A stretch of 38,092 bases of DNA from DASRZM01 sp035686365 (GCA_035686365.1 DASRZM010000108.1:1-38092); one strand, 5' to 3'; positions 24,078 through 32,757 are shown, counted from the stretch's first letter. Numbers and translations: made by a program. Notes: generated by a model not told the origin, from the sequence alone.

Positions 24078-26029
24078 GGCTGCGCGGCGGCGATGCGTTC
24101 GGGTGGGCAGTTGAACCCGCGACGCGGCACGGCGTCAACCGGCGCCCCGGTCAGCCGCGCCGACAGCGGTACCGCCGCGCCCGACAGGCGCCAGTCGTAG
24201 ATCACCGAGAACGCCATCACGCGTGCGACGTACTCGCGGGTCTCGTGGTAGGGAATGGTCTCGATCCACAGGTCGACCTCGCGCAGCGGCCTTTGCCCCT
24301 GCCAGCGTGCGGCCGGCGCCGGGCCGGCGTTGTAGGCCGCCGTGGCCACGGTCGGGTGGCCGCCGAAGCGGTCGAGCATGGCGCGCAGGTAGGCGGTACC
24401 CAGTTCGATGTTGATGACCGGACGCAGCAGCCCGGCAGGTCCGGGCCAGGGCACTCCGAGCTCGCGGGCGACCTGGCGTCCGGTGGCCGGCAGCAGCTGC
24501 ATGAGGCCGCGCGCGTCGGCCGGTGACCGAGCCTGCGGGTTCCAGGCGCTCTCGGCGCGGATCAGAGCCGCCACCCATGCCGGGTCGAGCGCGTGGCGTT
24601 GCGCATGCTGTTCGAGTTCGCGGGTGTAGGCCAGCGGAAATCGCAAGCGGTAAAGGCGCAGGTCCTCGTCGCTGTTGAGTGTGAACGCGGCGCGGTCGTG
24701 CCATCCCACGGCGTCGGCCAGGGCCACGGCGAGGCGACGTCCATCGGCGTCCAGTGCTTCCACCGCCCGGCTCCACTCGGCCACCGCCCAGCCCTTGCGG
24801 TCGATCGCGTACAGCTCCAGTGCCCGCACCAGGCCCGGCTGCGCCGCCACCTGCCGGCGCGCGGCGGCGTCGTCGGGTGGCTCGAGCGGGCACAGCGCGT
24901 AGTCCCGTCCCAGGCGATCGGCGGCGAGAAAACCATGGAAGTTCGATTCCATGGCCAATGGCTCCAGCAACGCTCGCGCCTGCGTGGCCTGGCCCCGGCG
25001 CTCGAGCATGCGCGCGTGCACATAGCGCCAGCGCGGCGCCTGGCGCTGCCCGGCCGGCATGGCGGCGAGCGCCGCGAGCACATCGGCGGTGTCCTCGCGC
25101 GCCAGCGCCTCGCGCACGCGCCACTCGCGCAGGCGTTCGTCGCGGGCGTCGTCGGGCACGGCGGACAAGCGGCGTGCCGAGTCGGGCAGGTAGGAGGCCG
25201 CACTCCACAGCGCCACGGCTGCCGCGATCTGCCCGCGCTGCGCGGCATCCAGGCGCAGTGGACCGGCGATCCGCGCGGCCAGCTGTTCGGCCCGTCCGGG
25301 ATCGGACTGCGCCAGGTGGCTCAGACCCAGTACGGCGGTGCGTCGTGCGACCGGGCCCGGCTTCCACTGCGCGGCGGCTTCGGTGGGTTTTTCAACGAAA
25401 CCGGCATAGGCGAGCGCGCGCGAAGCCTGCTCCGGCGGCAGCCCGCGGGCCAGGTGGCGCACGAGCGCTGTGTTGCGCGCCTCCAGCGCCAGCGCGATGC
25501 GCTGCCAGCGCAGGTCGGCGTCGATGCGGCCGGCGCGTTCCAGGGCTGCGAACGCTGGATCGCACAGCTCCGGCAGCGATCGGCCCGACAGCCACACAGT
25601 CTGTGCCGCGTCGAGCGCGGCCGCGTCGTTGTCGACGGCGAGCCGAGCCCTCACGTTGCCGCAGGCCAGCAGCGGATCCTCGCTGTCGATCGCGAACGCC
25701 CGGTAGGTCTTCCAGTCCTGGCGGCGGATCAGCTCGCGCAGCCAGGCCCGATGCAGCGATCGAGCCACCGGGAGCGTCGCATGGTCCTGCAGGAAGCCCT
25801 GGACCTGTGCCGCGTCGGCCTGTGCCATGCGGCGTTCCAGGCGGGTGTATTCCAGGTAGCCGTACAGCGGATGGTCGACCAGCCGCGCCATTGCCGGGCG
25901 CAGATGGGCCTCGGATCCGCGTTCGGCCAACTGCAGCGCCTGTAGGAATTCACCGCGGCGCGCGGCAAGATCGGCCGCAGTGGTGCCGGTGCACCACAGC
26001 AGCACGATGGCAGGGAGGATGCGGAGCAT
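24074..26029 (-). CDS. slt: Soluble lytic murein transglycosylase (Slt70-like)
   Basis: 651 residues, close to the 645 of Escherichia coli Slt70. A signal peptide (MLRILPAIVLLWCTGTTAA) sends it to the periplasm. Residues about 25-470 are a superhelical alpha-helical U/L region; the C-terminal GH23 domain carries the catalytic Glu493 in IRAESAWNPQARSPADARGLMQLLP, followed by NIELGTAYLRAML and AAYNAGPAP. It cleaves peptidoglycan to 1,6-anhydro-muropeptides. A frame reaching 309 codons further upstream is antisense to the TauE gene and rejected. Confidence 0.95.
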   Translation of the reverse strand: MLRILPAIVLLWCTGTTAADLAARRGEFLQALQLAERGSEAHLRPAMARLVDHPLYGYLEYTRLERRMAQADAAQVQGFLQDHATLPVARSLHRAWLRELIRRQDWKTYRAFAIDSEDPLLACGNVRARLAVDNDAAALDAAQTVWLSGRSLPELCDPAFAALERAGRIDADLRWQRIALALEARNTALVRHLARGLPPEQASRALAYAGFVEKPTEAAAQWKPGPVARRTAVLGLSHLAQSDPGRAEQLAARIAGPLRLDAAQRGQIAAAVALWSAASYLPDSARRLSAVPDDARDERLREWRVREALAREDTADVLAALAAMPAGQRQAPRWRYVHARMLERRGQATQARALLEPLAMESNFHGFLAADRLGRDYALCPLEPPDDAAARRQVAAQPGLVRALELYAIDRKGWAVAEWSRAVEALDADGRRLAVALADAVGWHDRAAFTLNSDEDLRLYRLRFPLAYTRELEQHAQRHALDPAWVAALIRAESAWNPQARSPADARGLMQLLPATGRQVARELGVPWPGPAGLLRPVINIELGTAYLRAMLDRFGGHPTVATAAYNAGPAPAARWQGQRPLREVDLWIETIPYHETREYVARVMAFSVIYDWRLSGAAVPLSARLTGAPVDAVPRRGFNCPPERIAAAQP

Positions 26030-26095
26030 GGCGGCCAGTCTACGGGGCGCATGTTTGCGTGGCGTGCAGCACGCGCACGCGCGATCGGCGCGACG

Positions 26096-26920
26096 ATGCC
26101 GGTGGCGGACACGACCGCGATGCTGATCGAGTGGTCGATCTTCCTGGCGCTGGGCCTTGTGGCCGGCCTGCTGGCCGGATTGCTGGGGATCGGCGGCGGG
26201 CTGGTCATCGTGGTCGTGCTGGCCTGGCTGCTGCCGCGCATGGGTGTGCCGCCCGAGGCCGCCATGCACGCCGCGCTGGCCACCGCCCTGGCCAGCATCG
26301 TGTTCACGGCGATGGCCTCGGCCCGCGCCCACCACCTGCGCGGAAGCGTGCTGTGGCCCAGCGTGTGGCGCCTGGTACCGGGACTGCTGGCCGGCGGCGT
26401 ACTCGGCGGGCTGCTGGCGACCCAGCTCGAGGGCATCGTGCTGCGCGCGCTGGTCTCGGTGTACTGCTTCGTCGCGGCGGTGCAGATCGGCTTCGGCAGT
26501 GCCCGCCACGGCGGCGCCCGCCCGGACGCCCCGCGGTCGCCATGGCTCGCGCCGGCCGGAGTGGGGATCGGCGCGGTGTCGGCGCTGGTGGGCATCGGGG
26601 GCGGCAGCATGACGGTGCCACTGCTGGTCTACCTCGGCATCCCCCCGGTGCGCGCGGTGGGGACTTCCAGCGCCTGCGGCGTCGCCATCGGCCTGGCCAG
26701 CGCGGCCGCCTATGCGCTGTTCGGCCCGGCCGGGGCCCTGCCCGAGGGCGGCCTGGGCTACGTGTACGTGCCGGCCGCAGTCGGCATCGCCCTGGCCTCG
26801 ATTCTGGCCGCCCCGTACGGCACGCGGCTGGCGCATGTGCTCAGCGGGCCGGCGCTGCGGCGCGTATTCGCCGTGTTCCTGGTCGTGGTCGGCGCCTCGC
26901 TGTGGCTGCCGGTGCACTAG
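26096..26920 (+). CDS. TauE/SafE family permease
   Basis: 274 residues with eight membrane helices in two repeats. Each half has a glycine-rich motif, GLLGIGGGLVIVVVLAWLLP and ALVGIGGGSMTVPLLVYLG, the family signature. Members are proposed sulfite/organosulfonate exporters; the substrate here is unknown. Start choice is open: ATGs at 26051, 26096 and 26120 are in frame. I used the middle one because 26051 leaves only 21 bases to the divergent slt start. The TAG stop touches composite repeat D. Confidence 0.88.
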   Translation: MPVADTTAMLIEWSIFLALGLVAGLLAGLLGIGGGLVIVVVLAWLLPRMGVPPEAAMHAALATALASIVFTAMASARAHHLRGSVLWPSVWRLVPGLLAGGVLGGLLATQLEGIVLRALVSVYCFVAAVQIGFGSARHGGARPDAPRSPWLAPAGVGIGAVSALVGIGGGSMTVPLLVYLGIPPVRAVGTSSACGVAIGLASAAAYALFGPAGALPEGGLGYVYVPAAVGIALASILAAPYGTRLAHVLSGPALRRVFAVFLVVVGASLWLPVH

Positions 26921-27068
26921 GGAGCCCCAGAACACGTTCAGAGTTTCGCGCGCCATGGAGGGCGCGCTCGCGGATCAGGCACGCAAGTGCCTGATCCGGC
27001 GGAGCCGAGTCCGGACATGTGCCGGACTCGGCCTGTCTGATCAAGCCCAGGATGGACTGGATCAGACC
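26921..27068 (+). repeat. Composite hairpin repeat, copy D (full length)
   Basis: Full 148-bp copy on the plus strand, starting at the base after the TauE stop. Module one is degraded (GAGCCCCAGAACACGTTCAG); modules two to five are intact. The third hairpin reads GATCAGGCAC/GTGCCTGATC against GATCAAGCAC/GTGCTTGATC in copy B: an A-T pair has become G-C on both arms, a compensatory change. It ends 126 bases before the TonB-dependent receptor start. Confidence 0.9.
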
Positions 27069-27194
27069 TTCCCTTGGGAACCGATGCCGAGGCGCACTTG
27101 CATCCGCTTTACGTTTTCTTTACAAGGTGTGCTGCCCTGCGGGCTGACACGGGGGACCCGCGGGCACTCAATAACCACAATGGGGAGAGCCCAG

Positions 27195-30059
27195 ATGTCC
27201 GCACCACGTCGTAGCCGTCTGAGCGCGGCCGTTTCGATCGCGCTGCTGTTCACCGCCGCATCCGTCGCTCCCACCGCGCAGGCCCAGCAGGACGGGGCCG
27301 TCGCGCTGGACCGCATCGAGGTCACCGGTTCGCGCATCAAGCGCTCGGAGATCGAGAACCAGGTTCCGGTGCAGGTGATCTCGCGCGAGGACATCGAGCG
27401 CACCGGCCTGACCAGCGTCGGCGACATCATCCAGCAGATCACCGCCTCGGGCTCGGCGCTGAACACCAAGTTCAACTCGTCGGGCAACTTCGGCTTTCCG
27501 CCCGACGGCAGCGGCGTGGGCGCCGGCTCCACCACGGTCGATCTGCGCCACCTGGGCCCCAAGCGCGTGCTGGTGCTCGTCGACGGGCTGCGCTGGGTCA
27601 ACGAGTCCTCGGCCTCGGGCGTGGGTTCGGCGACCGACCTGAACACGATTCCGGTGGCCATCATCGAGCGCATCGAGGTGCTCGAGGACGGCGCCTCGGC
27701 GCTGTACGGTTCCGACGCCATCGCCGGCGTGGTCAACATCATCACCCGGCGCAACTTCGACGGCGCCCAGGTCGCGGTCTACTACGGCCAGAACGAGGAA
27801 GGCGACGGCGAGACCACGCAGGTGGACGTCTCCTTCGGCGGCACCGGCGAGCGCTTCGATTTCTTCATCGGCGCCTCGTACGTGGAGCAGCAGGAGATCT
27901 TCTCGCGCGACCGCGAGCAGTCCAGCTTCCCGGTGCCGGGCACCGGTGTGACCTTCGGCTCCTCGGCCACGCCGACCGGTCGTTTCATCTTCATCGACCC
28001 CAATACCGGGGCGGTGCTCAATCTGACGCCCAATACGGGCGTGCCCAACCCGGTCTACGACGGCACCCCCGGTTGCGCCCGCACCGACGACTTCCACTGC
28101 TTCACCACCGCCGACCGCTTCAACTTCTCGCAGTTCAACCTGCTGCTGACCCCGTCCGAGCGCCGCGGCCTGTTCGCCCAGACCCACTACGAGGTGACCG
28201 ACTCGGTGACCTGGTATTTCCGTGGCCTGTACAACCAGCGCGAGTCGCTGAACCAGGCCGCACCGGAGCCGTTCTTCCTGGGTGCGGCTGCCGGCACCGG
28301 CAATCCGTTCGCCGACAACATCGTGATCTCGGCGACCAACCCGTTCAATCCGTTCGGGTTCGACCTGGATTCGTCCGAAAACCTGATCCTGGTGGGCCGC
28401 CGTCCCATCGAGGGCGGGCCGCGCCGCTTCTTCCAGGACGTGGACACCTGGTATCTGGCCACCGGACTGGAGGGCGCCTTCGAGGTCGGCGACCGCAGCT
28501 GGTTCTGGGACGTGAACTTCGTCGCCAGCCAAAACGAGGCCCAGCAGACCAACTTCGGCAGCTACAACATCCGTCGCATCGCCCAGGCCCTGGGCCCGAT
28601 CGACGCCTGCAACGCCGATCCGCAGTGCGTGCCGCTGAACATCTTCGGCAACGACACCATCACCCCGGAAATGCTGGCCTACATCCAGCCGGTGGTGCGC
28701 GACGAGAGCCAGAACGAGCTGACCCTGTGGAGCGCCAACCTCTCGGGCGACCTGTTCGACATGCCGGCCGGCCCGCTGGCGTTTGCGGCCGGATTCGAAC
28801 ATCGCGACCTGGAAGGCTTCTACCGGCCCGACTCGCTGACCGTGGCCGGCGAGTACAACGGAGTGCCGTCCTCGCCGACCCAGGGCGAGTACGACGTCGA
28901 CGAGTTCTACGCCGAGTTCAGCGTGCCGGTATACAGCGCCGGCGACAGCCGCCTGGATCTGTCCATCGCCGGCCGCTACTCCGATTATTCGACCTTCGGC
29001 GGCGAATCCACCGGCAAGTTCGGCCTGCGCTGGCAGGTCACCGACGACTTCCTGCTGCGCGGCACCTTCGCCGAGGGCTTCCGGGCGCCGTCGATCGGCG
29101 AGCTGTTCGGCTCGATCTCGCGCTTCGACGGCACCATCAGCGATCCGTGCCTGATCGGCCTGGACGGCTCGCCGCCGAGCGCGCCACAGTCCAACTGCCA
29201 GGCACTGGGGGTGGCGCCGGGTACGCCCGAGCTGACCCAGCAGTACTCGGTGCTGACCGGCGGCAATCCGAACCTGGATCCGGAGACCGCCGACAGCTAC
29301 ACGGTCGGCGCGGTGTGGAGCCCGGAATTCATGGCCAACACCGCCTGGTCCGAGCGCATGGACTTCGAGATCACCTACTACAACCACGAAGTCGAGGGCG
29401 CCGTGCAGGCCTTCGATGCGCAGACCGCCGTGGACCTGTGCGCGCAGACGCTGGATCCGGCGGTGTGCGCCCTGGTCAACCGCGGGATCCAGGGCTACAT
29501 CTCCAGCATCAGCGCGCAGCTGGAGAACCTGGGCGTGATCGAGACCGACGGGTTCGACGTCGACTGGTTCTGGACCTTCCCGGACAGCGACTGGGGCCAG
29601 TTCAAGCTGGCCTGGCAGAACACCTTCGTCAACGACTACGAGGCGGTGAGCGCCGGCGGCGTGGTGCAGCCGCAGGCGCCGGGCCGGGAGGTCAACAACA
29701 GCTCGATCCCGGAGTGGACTTCCTACCTGCGCCTGTCGTGGGCCAGCGGCCCGTGGAACGCCACCTACGCCCTGCGCCACATCAGCGACCTGACCGAGGA
29801 CTGCGGCAACGCCGCCAGCTTCCCGGTGTGCTCGGATCCGGCCAGCGGCAGCAACAGCCTGGGCAGCACGACCTACCACGACGTCCAGGTGGGCTGGACG
29901 CTGGACTGGCTCGACGGAACCCAGCTGAGCCTGGGCGTGAACAACCTGCTCGACAAGGATCCGCCGATCTGCCTGTCGTGCTCGCTCAACGGCTACGATG
30001 CATCGACCTACGACCTGCCGGGCCGGTTCTGGTACGTCAGGGCCGAAGTCAAGTTCTGA
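27195..30059 (+). CDS. TonB-dependent receptor
   Basis: 954 residues, outer-membrane active transporter. The signal peptide ends at AQAQ near residue 31; the TonB-box-like LDRIEVTGSRIKR and plug domain (about 40-170, with VLVLVDGLRW and ALYGSDAIAGVVNIITRR) follow, then a beta barrel ending in an aromatic strand with terminal Phe (WYVRAEVKF). GGAGAG six bases before this ATG decides the start over the ATG at 27180. Twelve cysteines occur as six close pairs, probably disulfide-closed surface loops. The substrate cannot be read; no transporter or regulator is adjacent. A perfect terminator follows. Confidence 0.94.
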   Translation: MSAPRRSRLSAAVSIALLFTAASVAPTAQAQQDGAVALDRIEVTGSRIKRSEIENQVPVQVISREDIERTGLTSVGDIIQQITASGSALNTKFNSSGNFGFPPDGSGVGAGSTTVDLRHLGPKRVLVLVDGLRWVNESSASGVGSATDLNTIPVAIIERIEVLEDGASALYGSDAIAGVVNIITRRNFDGAQVAVYYGQNEEGDGETTQVDVSFGGTGERFDFFIGASYVEQQEIFSRDREQSSFPVPGTGVTFGSSATPTGRFIFIDPNTGAVLNLTPNTGVPNPVYDGTPGCARTDDFHCFTTADRFNFSQFNLLLTPSERRGLFAQTHYEVTDSVTWYFRGLYNQRESLNQAAPEPFFLGAAAGTGNPFADNIVISATNPFNPFGFDLDSSENLILVGRRPIEGGPRRFFQDVDTWYLATGLEGAFEVGDRSWFWDVNFVASQNEAQQTNFGSYNIRRIAQALGPIDACNADPQCVPLNIFGNDTITPEMLAYIQPVVRDESQNELTLWSANLSGDLFDMPAGPLAFAAGFEHRDLEGFYRPDSLTVAGEYNGVPSSPTQGEYDVDEFYAEFSVPVYSAGDSRLDLSIAGRYSDYSTFGGESTGKFGLRWQVTDDFLLRGTFAEGFRAPSIGELFGSISRFDGTISDPCLIGLDGSPPSAPQSNCQALGVAPGTPELTQQYSVLTGGNPNLDPETADSYTVGAVWSPEFMANTAWSERMDFEITYYNHEVEGAVQAFDAQTAVDLCAQTLDPAVCALVNRGIQGYISSISAQLENLGVIETDGFDVDWFWTFPDSDWGQFKLAWQNTFVNDYEAVSAGGVVQPQAPGREVNNSSIPEWTSYLRLSWASGPWNATYALRHISDLTEDCGNAASFPVCSDPASGSNSLGSTTYHDVQVGWTLDWLDGTQLSLGVNNLLDKDPPICLSCSLNGYDASTYDLPGRFWYVRAEVKF

Positions 30060-30083
30060 TCGCAAGTGGCATGCTGCATCGGG

Positions 30084-30107
30084 AAGGCCCGCGCGAGCGG
30101 GCCTTTT
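30084..30107 (+). terminator. Intrinsic terminator of the TonB-dependent receptor gene
   Basis: Perfect 9-bp stem AAGGCCCGC/GCGGGCCTT with a four-base GCGA loop, 24 bases after the stop codon, followed by TTCGTTT. It stands in the convergent gap before the endonuclease gene. Confidence 0.75.
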
Positions 30108-30131
30108 CGTTTGCCGCGAACGCGATGGCCT

Positions 30132-30884
30132 TCAGCGCGCGCCGTCCAGCTCGATCCGTGCGGCCACGGCCAGATGGTCCGAGAGCGGCTCGTTGACGCG
30201 CCAGCGCTCGGCCACGCGCACGCTGCGCGAGGCCAGGATGCCGTCGATGGCCCAGCGCGGCTCCCAGCTGGGAAAGGTGGCGATGCTGTGTTCGGGCGGG
30301 CGCAACCGGGTGCGGTGGTACAACGGTTCCATCTCCGGCGCCCTGGGCTCGCAGTTGAAGTCGCCCATCAGCACCACGCGCCTGCAGTCGGCCAGAAGTT
30401 CGGTCAGAAACGTGATCTGGCCGATGCGCGCGGTCAGGCCCAGCGACAGGTGTGCGACCACGACCACCAGCCCGTCGAGCTCTTCTCCATAGCGCACCCA
30501 CAGCGCCCCGCGTCCCGGGATGCGGCTGGGCAGCGCGTAGTCGATCACGTCTTCGGGCTGGTACCGGCTGAGCAGTCCGTTGGCGCTGCCGGCGATCCGG
30601 GCCACGCGCCGGTTCGGCTGGTGGCTCCAGAAGTCGAAGCCGGCTTTCTCGGCCAGGTAGTGGGTCTGGTTCAGGAAGCTCGAACGCAGCGAGCCGGGGT
30701 CGGCCTCCTGCAGGCCGACGATGTCGAACCCGCCGGCGACGCCGGCGATCTGGTCCAGGTTGCCGGTCGTGGTCTTGCGGGTGGGCAACACGTGGGCGTA
30801 GCTGCGCGTGAAATACTCGCGGTAGCGGCGCGTGGAGGCGCCGGCCTGGATGTTGAAGCTGAGCAGGCGCAACTCGCGCGGCAT
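30132..30884 (-). CDS. Endonuclease/exonuclease/phosphatase family protein
   Basis: 250 residues, EEP fold with metal-dependent phosphodiesterase chemistry. Conserved positions are N11 (LLSFNIQAG), E60 (GLQEAD), GDFN with Asp and Asn, and the C-terminal SDHLAV with the Asp-His pair. No signal peptide is visible, so it is likely cytoplasmic. The substrate may be nucleic acid or another phosphodiester. Genes of this family beside dsbA and cytochrome c4 are a recurring arrangement in this group; a terminator between it and dsbA suggests separate transcription. Confidence 0.88.
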   Translation of the reverse strand: MPRELRLLSFNIQAGASTRRYREYFTRSYAHVLPTRKTTTGNLDQIAGVAGGFDIVGLQEADPGSLRSSFLNQTHYLAEKAGFDFWSHQPNRRVARIAGSANGLLSRYQPEDVIDYALPSRIPGRGALWVRYGEELDGLVVVVAHLSLGLTARIGQITFLTELLADCRRVVLMGDFNCEPRAPEMEPLYHRTRLRPPEHSIATFPSWEPRWAIDGILASRSVRVAERWRVNEPLSDHLAVAARIELDGAR

Positions 30885-30984
30885 CGGGCGGCAGGAACTC
30901 GGTAGCGCGGATGGGGCATTGTCGGCGCGGTGTCGTGGCCGATCAATGAACCCGGTCGCGGAATCCGGCCGCCATCGCCGGGCA

Positions 30985-31017
30985 GAAACGGCGCGGGGCC
31001 GCAACGCGGCCCCGCGC
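30985..31017 (-). terminator. Intrinsic terminator after dsbA
   Basis: A perfect 12-bp stem GCGCGGGGCCGC/GCGGCCCCGCGC with a three-base loop. Read on the minus strand it is followed by CGTTTCTG, about 22 bases after the dsbA stop. Confidence 0.65.
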
Positions 31018-31039
31018 GGGGGAACCCGTGGATTGCCGG

Positions 31040-31687
31040 TCAGCCACCCTGCTGGCGCTCGGCCCGCTCCTTGTCGACCAGATGGTCGACCACCTCGAGC
31101 ATGGCCTCGAATCCATCGCGCGTCGACACCACGCGGTACTTGCCCGCCACGATCATGGTCGGTGTCCCCTCGATCTGGTAACGCGGAACGACCTGCTGCG
31201 CCCGGGCGATCTTGGCATTGACCGCGAACGAATCCATCGTCGCCAGTGCCTGGTCCTTGTCCACGCCCAGTTCGCCGAAGAACGCGGCGATGTCCTCGAG
31301 GTTGCGGAACTGGCGCTGTTCGATGTGGAAGGCCCGGAACAGCGCGTCGTGGGTCCTGTCGAGCACGCCCATGGTCTCGGCCGTGTAGTAGGCGCGGGCA
31401 AATGCCTCGGCGCCGCCGCCGAACGCCGTGGGAAGATAGTAAAAGGTGACATCGGGCGGGAGCGACTTCTGCCATTCATTGACGAACGGCTGTGCGTTGG
31501 CGCAGTGGATGCATGCGTAGGAGAACACCTCCACCACTTCGATCGTGTCGTTCCTGGCCTGCGGCTGCGGCGGATCGATCACGTAGTAGTGCTTTCCGGC
31601 CTCGAAGCCGGCAGGCGGCGGCGTCTGCGCGGTACAGGCGGTGGCCAGGAGCAGGATGGCCAGTGTGGTGTTCAGGCGCATGAGCAT
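31040..31687 (-). CDS. dsbA: Thiol:disulfide interchange protein DsbA
   Basis: 215 residues, periplasmic oxidoreductase that introduces disulfides. A short signal peptide contains LLLATAC, which may be a weak lipobox. The thioredoxin fold has the active site C59-I-H-C62 in VFSYACIHCANAQP and the cis-Pro loop EGTPTMIV. DsbA proteins usually have CPHC; Ile in place of Pro is notable because these two residues tune redox potential. Two ATGs (MLM) begin the gene; GGAG eight bases upstream favours the first. It lies 79 bases after cytochrome c4 on the same strand. Confidence 0.93.
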   Translation of the reverse strand: MLMRLNTTLAILLLATACTAQTPPPAGFEAGKHYYVIDPPQPQARNDTIEVVEVFSYACIHCANAQPFVNEWQKSLPPDVTFYYLPTAFGGGAEAFARAYYTAETMGVLDRTHDALFRAFHIEQRQFRNLEDIAAFFGELGVDKDQALATMDSFAVNAKIARAQQVVPRYQIEGTPTMIVAGKYRVVSTRDGFEAMLEVVDHLVDKERAERQQGG

Positions 31688-31766
31688 CGACGATCTCCGT
31701 TGTGCGGTGGATCCCTGTCCGGCATGCAGGCTAGTTGTGCCTGCCTGAACCTGCGCTGGCGCCGCT

Positions 31767-32591
31767 TCAGCGGGCGGCGGAGGCCGGAATCGCGCCGGTC
31801 TCGCCGGTGTGCAGGCCTTCGATGTAGGTCGCCAGTGCCTCGATTTCGGTGTCCGTGAGGCCGGCGGCGACGGCCGCCATCACGCGGTCGGCATTCCCGT
31901 CCTTGCCGTACACGGCGCCGTCGCGGAACGCGCGCAGCTGCTGCGCGGTGTACTGCGCATGCTGGCCCTGCAGCTGCGGGTAGGGTACGGCCGGGTTGCC
32001 GGTGCCGGCGGGGCCGTGGCAGGCGGAGCAGGCGGGCAGGGCGCGGCCCGGGTCGCCGGCGCGGTACAGCTGCTGCCCGATCTCGTAGAACCTGCGCCCC
32101 ACGAAGTCGCCTTCGGTGACCGGCGAATCGTCGGCCATGCCCGGAACCACCTGCTTGTCGGCGTAGAAGGCGCCGATGTCGCGCATGTCCTGCGGCGACA
32201 GCGGGGCCGCGAACCCGGCCATGATCGAGTTCTCGCGACCGCCGCTCTTGTACAGGGCCAGGTGGCGCGCAAGATAGCCTTCGTGCTGGCCGGCCAGCTT
32301 CGGGTTCTGCGGATCGGCGGAATTGCCGTCCATGCCGTGGCAGGCGCCGCACACGGCCGCCTTGGCCGCGCCGCGCTGCGCATCGCCGGGCTCCGCCGGC
32401 CCGAAGGCAGGCGTGAGCTCGACCACCTGCACCGGCTCCGCCTCCGGTTGCGCGGTGACGGTCGCCGCCGGTTCCGCCTCGGCGGTGGCAGGGTCGGCCG
32501 CCGGTGGCTGTGCGTTCTGCGGTTCGGACTGTGCCTGGGCGGCCGCCGCGACCAGCAGCAGCGCGATGCCCACGAGGCGCCGGAACGTCAT
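31767..32591 (-). CDS. Cytochrome c4, diheme
   Basis: 274 residues, exported. Two heme c sites are present, C81-G-A-C84-H85 and C188-S-A-C191-H192, each in a cytochrome c domain with a distal Met candidate (NSIMAGFA; DRVMAAVA). It carries electrons in the periplasm, plausibly to the aa3 oxidase encoded in this window. Between the signal peptide and the first heme domain is a Pro/Ala/Glu-rich linker of roughly 45 residues that many cytochromes c4 lack. GGAG seven bases upstream supports the ATG, and a good promoter lies about 70 bases upstream. Confidence 0.94.
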   Translation of the reverse strand: MTFRRLVGIALLLVAAAAQAQSEPQNAQPPAADPATAEAEPAATVTAQPEAEPVQVVELTPAFGPAEPGDAQRGAAKAAVCGACHGMDGNSADPQNPKLAGQHEGYLARHLALYKSGGRENSIMAGFAAPLSPQDMRDIGAFYADKQVVPGMADDSPVTEGDFVGRRFYEIGQQLYRAGDPGRALPACSACHGPAGTGNPAVPYPQLQGQHAQYTAQQLRAFRDGAVYGKDGNADRVMAAVAAGLTDTEIEALATYIEGLHTGETGAIPASAAR

Positions 32592-32663
32592 AGGGAACTC
32601 CGGAGGAATGACCAGCATGATCGGGAGTGCGGCCCATGGAACCGGCCGCATACGAGCCGCGGA

Positions 32664-32692
32664 ATTATTCCAGCCGGTCCCGGCAGGGTCAA
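32664..32692 (-). promoter_or_regulatory. Putative sigma-70 promoter for cytochrome c4
   Basis: Read on the minus strand: TTGACC, 17 bases, AATAAT. Each hexamer matches five of six consensus bases with ideal spacing, the best promoter match I found in this GC-rich window. The transcript would start near 32657 with a leader of about 65 bases and probably continues into dsbA. Confidence 0.65.
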
Positions 32693-32757
32693 TGAAATCG
32701 GGCCCGGACCGGCGCGCCGTGCCATCCTTTCCGGGGTTTCCCGCCGCATCCTGCCCC

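Noticed and set aside
26030..26956. Upstream extension of slt by 309 codons
   Set aside because: It is antisense to the TauE permease, and the signal peptide begins at the ATG at 26029.
26921..27068. Insertion sequence
   Set aside because: It is 148 bp long with no transposase frame; no clear flanking direct repeats could be seen.
27168..30065. 965-codon open frame antisense to the TonB-dependent receptor
   Set aside because: It has no domain, lacks a start context, and spans exactly the receptor gene, as expected for a shadow frame.
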